Source: Boseongicola sp. SB0665_bin_10
GTDB taxonomy: Bacteria > Pseudomonadota > Alphaproteobacteria > Rhodobacterales > Rhodobacteraceae
Direction of reading: 5' to 3'
DNA: 64,000 bases
Assembly: GCA_009838075.1 (NCBI GenBank)
Contig: VXSG01000096.1
Span: forward strand, 106,527 to 170,526
Of this stretch, positions 61,463 to 64,000 are shown piece by piece. The notes under the pieces were generated by a model. It had not been told where the DNA came from. It saw only the letters and a list, made by a program, of their open reading frames with translations, and did no database searches. Position 1 is the first letter of the stretch; each line of letters starts with the position of its first letter. Both the position numbers and the translations under genes were made by a program.

Positions 61463-64000
61463 CTACCATCGCGCGTTGATCGTCAGCCCGACGCTGTTCC
61501 CGGCCGCTCCGCCGCTGGCCGCGTCGTCCCGCAGCGCATCGACGCGCAGCTCCAGGTCCTCGCGCCGCGCGCCCTCGAGGCGCCAGCCGAACCCCAGGCC
61601 AAGCCGGTGCCCCGGCTCCGCGCCCGCCTCCGCACCCTCGCGGCGCGCGCCCTCGACGTCGAGCCCGAACACGAGCCCCTTGCGCCGTCCTTCCGCAAGC
61701 CGCCAGCCCAGCGCGTACTCGCGCTCCGTCTCCGTCACGTCCAGCCCCAGCTCCGGCGTCCCGGTCCAGCGCCCGCCGAACATCGAAATCCCGTAGCCGA
61801 GCCTCGCCTCCAGCCTGCGCCGGTCCGTCGCGCCGTCGTCGCCCGCCGCGCCTGGCAACAGCGCGGCCTCCGGGCCTAGCAGCGCGTTCACGCCGCCCGT
61901 GGCCGGCGCGCCAACCGCCTGGCGCATCGACAGCGTCGCGCCGCGGTCGGAAGCAGGGTCCGGGTCCCACGTGAATGAGCCGGAAAGGCCGCGCTCCCTG
62001 AACGCGCCGTTCTCGTGGTCGAAAAGGCCCCGCGCGGCAAGCTCCGCCGTCATCCCGAGCGAGGGATCGGCCCAGGCCAGCCTGGCGCCGACTTCCGCGC
62101 CGAACCCGGTCTCCGCGTCGCCACCGTCATGGCGCAGCCCGATCTCCAGCGTCGGCTGGAACGTCGCGCCGTCCGCCGTCCCGAGGCCGCGCCACGTCCC
62201 CTCCAGGCCGAGCCTGAGCCGCGTCACGTCCGCCTCGGACGACGCGAGCCTGCCCGCGCTCCCGTCAACCTCGCCGGAGGTCGTGCGCGCGGCGAGCGCG
62301 TCGGACGTCATCGCCACCTCGAGCCCGGAGGGCGTCTTCATGAGCACCCCGCGCGCGCCCGCCGACGCCATCGTGAGACCCAGGTCCGCCTCGAGCGGCG
62401 CCTGACCCTCCGGCGTCAGCGTCATCGTGCCCGTCCCGCGGCCCGCGACCGCCCAGAGCGACAGGCGCCCGCCCGCCTCGTAGCGGCCGTAGGGGTAGAG
62501 GCCGGTCAGCGTCGATTCGATCCCGCCGCCTCCCGTTTCCGAGCTGTACCCGCCGGAACCGCGCGAATGGGACAGCGCGACCCCAGCGACGACCGCGCCG
62601 CGCGCGTAGTCCGCGCCGAGCGTCGCGCTCTCGACCTCCCCGTGGAGCGACAGGCCGCCGTCGCGGCCGTCGAAGCGCGACGCCGCGCCGTGGCCCCAGA
62701 GCGCGCCGAAACCGTCCTCGGCGCTTCCGGCCGTCAGCGCGAAGGACGTGCCCGCCAGAAGCTCGCGCGCCGAAACCGGGCGTGACCCGGGCTCCGCGCC
62801 GTCCTCCGTCCCTTCCCCGTGCATCCACATGGCGAGCGTCTCGAGACCCGCTTCCGCCTCGCGCGTCTTCGGACCTGCGCCGACGAAGAGCGGACGCCCT
62901 GCAAGCGTCGCCGCCACCCCTGCGGCGCGTTGGGCCGTCAGGCGGCCCTCGACCGCGTCGACGACATGGCCCGCTGCCGTGCGCCCGAACCGCGCCAGCC
63001 ACGCCTGCGGCATGAGATCGTCGTTGTTGATCGTTCCCGTCGCCGTGCCGTCCGCGATGACGGCGCCGCTCGCGTTCGACAACGTCACCGCCATTGCCTC
63101 GCTGTCCTCGTCATGGTCGTCGTCGAGGACAGCGACGTTTACCGTCTTTGACGTGGTGCCCGCCGCGAGCGTGACGGTCTCGCTCTTCGCGGTGTAGTCC
63201 GCGCCCGCGGTCGCGCTCCCGTCGGAGGTCGCGAAGCCGACCGTCACCGCCTGCGAGAGCGCCCGCGAGAGCGTGATGACGAACGCAAGCTCCGCGCCCG
63301 GCCCTTCCTCGACCGTCGCGTCCGCGACGGAGAGCGTGGCAGGACCCTGTATCGTCGCGGCCGTGTTCCCAGACAGCGGGGTTCCGCCAGGTGTGCAGAT
63401 CGCGTTCGCCGCGCCGCAGCCGCCGGTCGTCGGCGGAAGGCTCACGGTCACGTTGCCGTTGCCCGACGGCCTGATCCAGAGCCTCCACCCGTCGTACTGC
63501 TGCGGGTCGACCCGTCTCCTGCCTGTCAGCGTTCCGTTCGTGACCGACACCGCGTCGGCGATGCGCCCGTTCTTGTCGAACGACTCGGTGCCGTCGAACA
63601 CCGCCGCGCTGAATGCCAGCTCGATCGAGAACGTGCTTGAGCCATCGTGGCTCGATGGCGCGTTCTCGAACGCGGCCGTGAGCGTTGCCGGCGGCGGCGT
63701 CTCTGTCGCTCCCGGTCCCTCGATCGTTGCCGTGGCGCCACCGGACAGCGGCGTGCCGTCAGGGGTGCAGATCGCGCCGGACACGTCGCAGCCGCCGGTC
63801 GTCGGCGGGAGGCGCAGCGTCACGTCGCCGTTTCCGTCGGGCTCGATCCAGAGCCACCACCGGTCGTATTCCCGAGGGTCGACCCGTTGCTGGCCCTTGA
63901 CCGTGCCGTTCGTGACCGCAACCGCGTCGGCGATGCGCTGGTTCCTGTCGAACGACTCGGTGCCGTCGAACACCGCCTCGCTGAACGCCAGCTCGACCGT
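61463..64000 (-). CDS. Autotransporter with surface repeats and Calx-beta domain, 3' part
   Basis: The frame is open to the right edge of the window, so the N-terminus is missing; 845 codons are present. From the N-terminal side it has two tandem surface repeats (separate entry), then a Calx-beta domain (ATVEEGPGAELAFVITLS, SDGSATAGADYT, LDDDHDEDSEAMAVTLSN, about nt 63330-63015). The remaining ~500 residues contain a linker (WLARFGRTAAGHVVDAVEGR) and an outer-membrane beta-barrel region ending in NSVGLTINARW, with the C-terminal aromatic expected of a barrel protein. It probably displays the repeats on the cell surface for adhesion. Confidence 0.88.
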   Translation of the reverse strand, partial: TVELAFSEAVFDGTESFDRNQRIADAVAVTNGTVKGQQRVDPREYDRWWLWIEPDGNGDVTLRLPPTTGGCDVSGAICTPDGTPLSGGATATIEGPGATETPPPATLTAAFENAPSSHDGSSTFSIELAFSAAVFDGTESFDKNGRIADAVSVTNGTLTGRRRVDPQQYDGWRLWIRPSGNGNVTVSLPPTTGGCGAANAICTPGGTPLSGNTAATIQGPATLSVADATVEEGPGAELAFVITLSRALSQAVTVGFATSDGSATAGADYTAKSETVTLAAGTTSKTVNVAVLDDDHDEDSEAMAVTLSNASGAVIADGTATGTINNDDLMPQAWLARFGRTAAGHVVDAVEGRLTAQRAAGVAATLAGRPLFVGAGPKTREAEAGLETLAMWMHGEGTEDGAEPGSRPVSARELLAGTSFALTAGSAEDGFGALWGHGAASRFDGRDGGLSLHGEVESATLGADYARGAVVAGVALSHSRGSGGYSSETGGGGIESTLTGLYPYGRYEAGGRLSLWAVAGRGTGTMTLTPEGQAPLEADLGLTMASAGARGVLMKTPSGLEVAMTSDALAARTTSGEVDGSAGRLASSEADVTRLRLGLEGTWRGLGTADGATFQPTLEIGLRHDGGDAETGFGAEVGARLAWADPSLGMTAELAARGLFDHENGAFRERGLSGSFTWDPDPASDRGATLSMRQAVGAPATGGVNALLGPEAALLPGAAGDDGATDRRRLEARLGYGISMFGGRWTGTPELGLDVTETEREYALGWRLAEGRRKGLVFGLDVEGARREGAEAGAEPGHRLGLGFGWRLEGARREDLELRVDALRDDAASGGAAGNSVGLTINARW
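63345..64000 (-). repeat. Tandem 124-residue surface repeats
   Basis: Two copies of a unit with period 372 bp (124 residues) lie inside the autotransporter gene. Shared blocks are ELAFS-x-AVFDGTESFD, RIADAV-x-VTNGT, RVDP, GNG-x-VT, LPPTTGGC followed by AIC-TP-GTPLSG. Each unit holds a conserved cysteine pair (GGC and AIC). The array runs off the window edge, so the full copy number is unknown. Confidence 0.8.

Noticed and set aside
1..64000. CRISPR array
   Set aside because: No regularly spaced short repeats were seen; the only long repeats are inside the autotransporter and ankyrin genes.

Overview
The window is high-GC (roughly 60-65 % by eye) DNA with dense, often overlapping gene strings. 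The gene families point to an alphaproteobacterium, most likely of the Rhodobacterales/Roseobacter type. Supporting features are MalK/UgpC-type sugar ABC operons, a betaine-demethylase-like Rieske oxygenase beside a dimethylglycine-dehydrogenase-like flavoprotein, GcvA-like LysR and DeoR regulators, and large Calx-beta autotransporters. The taxonomic call is inference; no rRNA or marker gene is present.

Left third (1-23.0 kb): an accessory region resembling a genomic or defence island. It holds the 3' end of a type III restriction-like helicase-nuclease, an AT-richer coiled-coil membrane protein, a giant DUF4011/SF1 helicase with a C-terminal MTES_1575-type nuclease, and a small membrane protein overlapping a 55-aa lipoprotein that was not previously obvious. 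A secreted ankyrin-repeat protein, an uncharacterised nuclease-like protein, a helicase IV-like protein with an embedded nuclease-like segment and topoisomerase-type zinc fingers, and a ribbon-helix-helix-YfbU fusion behind TACGTA operators follow. Two tandem tyrosine recombinases close the region next to tRNA-Gly(CCC). A decayed N-terminus of the same integrase family at 13.1-13.2 kb suggests at least two stacked insertions.

Middle (23-41 kb): core metabolism begins with a hotdog thioesterase and a zwf-pgi pair overlapping by one base (no pgl between them). A standalone radical SAM protein follows, preceded by a 38-codon ORF with a strong ribosome binding site. Next come an agmatinase-family ureohydrolase, a solitary Vsr endonuclease, and a long minus-strand catabolic array. 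That array has two Gfo/Idh/MocA dehydrogenases, a TIM-barrel isomerase, a sugar ABC importer, an FAD/GcvT demethylating dehydrogenase, a 78-aa unknown protein and a Rieske oxygenase. Together they look like a pathway for importing and demethylating an N-methylated, possibly polyol- or sugar-linked compound (inference).

41-49 kb: a NagD-type HAD phosphatase lies divergent from a compact, translationally coupled operon of DeoR regulator, ABC ATPase, binding protein, two permeases and a GpdQ-like phosphodiesterase. This fits uptake and hydrolysis of a glycerophosphodiester or phospho-sugar. Both ABC operons carry a GC-rich hairpin directly after the binding-protein gene, a usual way to make more binding protein than permease. 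A truncated IS5-family transposase follows.

49.7-64 kb: a membrane-bound AraC regulator divergent from an exported alpha/beta hydrolase, with paired direct repeats between them. Then come an ABC-2 exporter divergent from a membrane LytTR regulator, and a LysR, glutathionyl-hydroquinone reductase and LysE exporter string. A VOC protein, a variant riboflavin synthase, and the C-terminal 2.5 kb of an autotransporter with 124-residue repeats and a Calx-beta domain complete the window.
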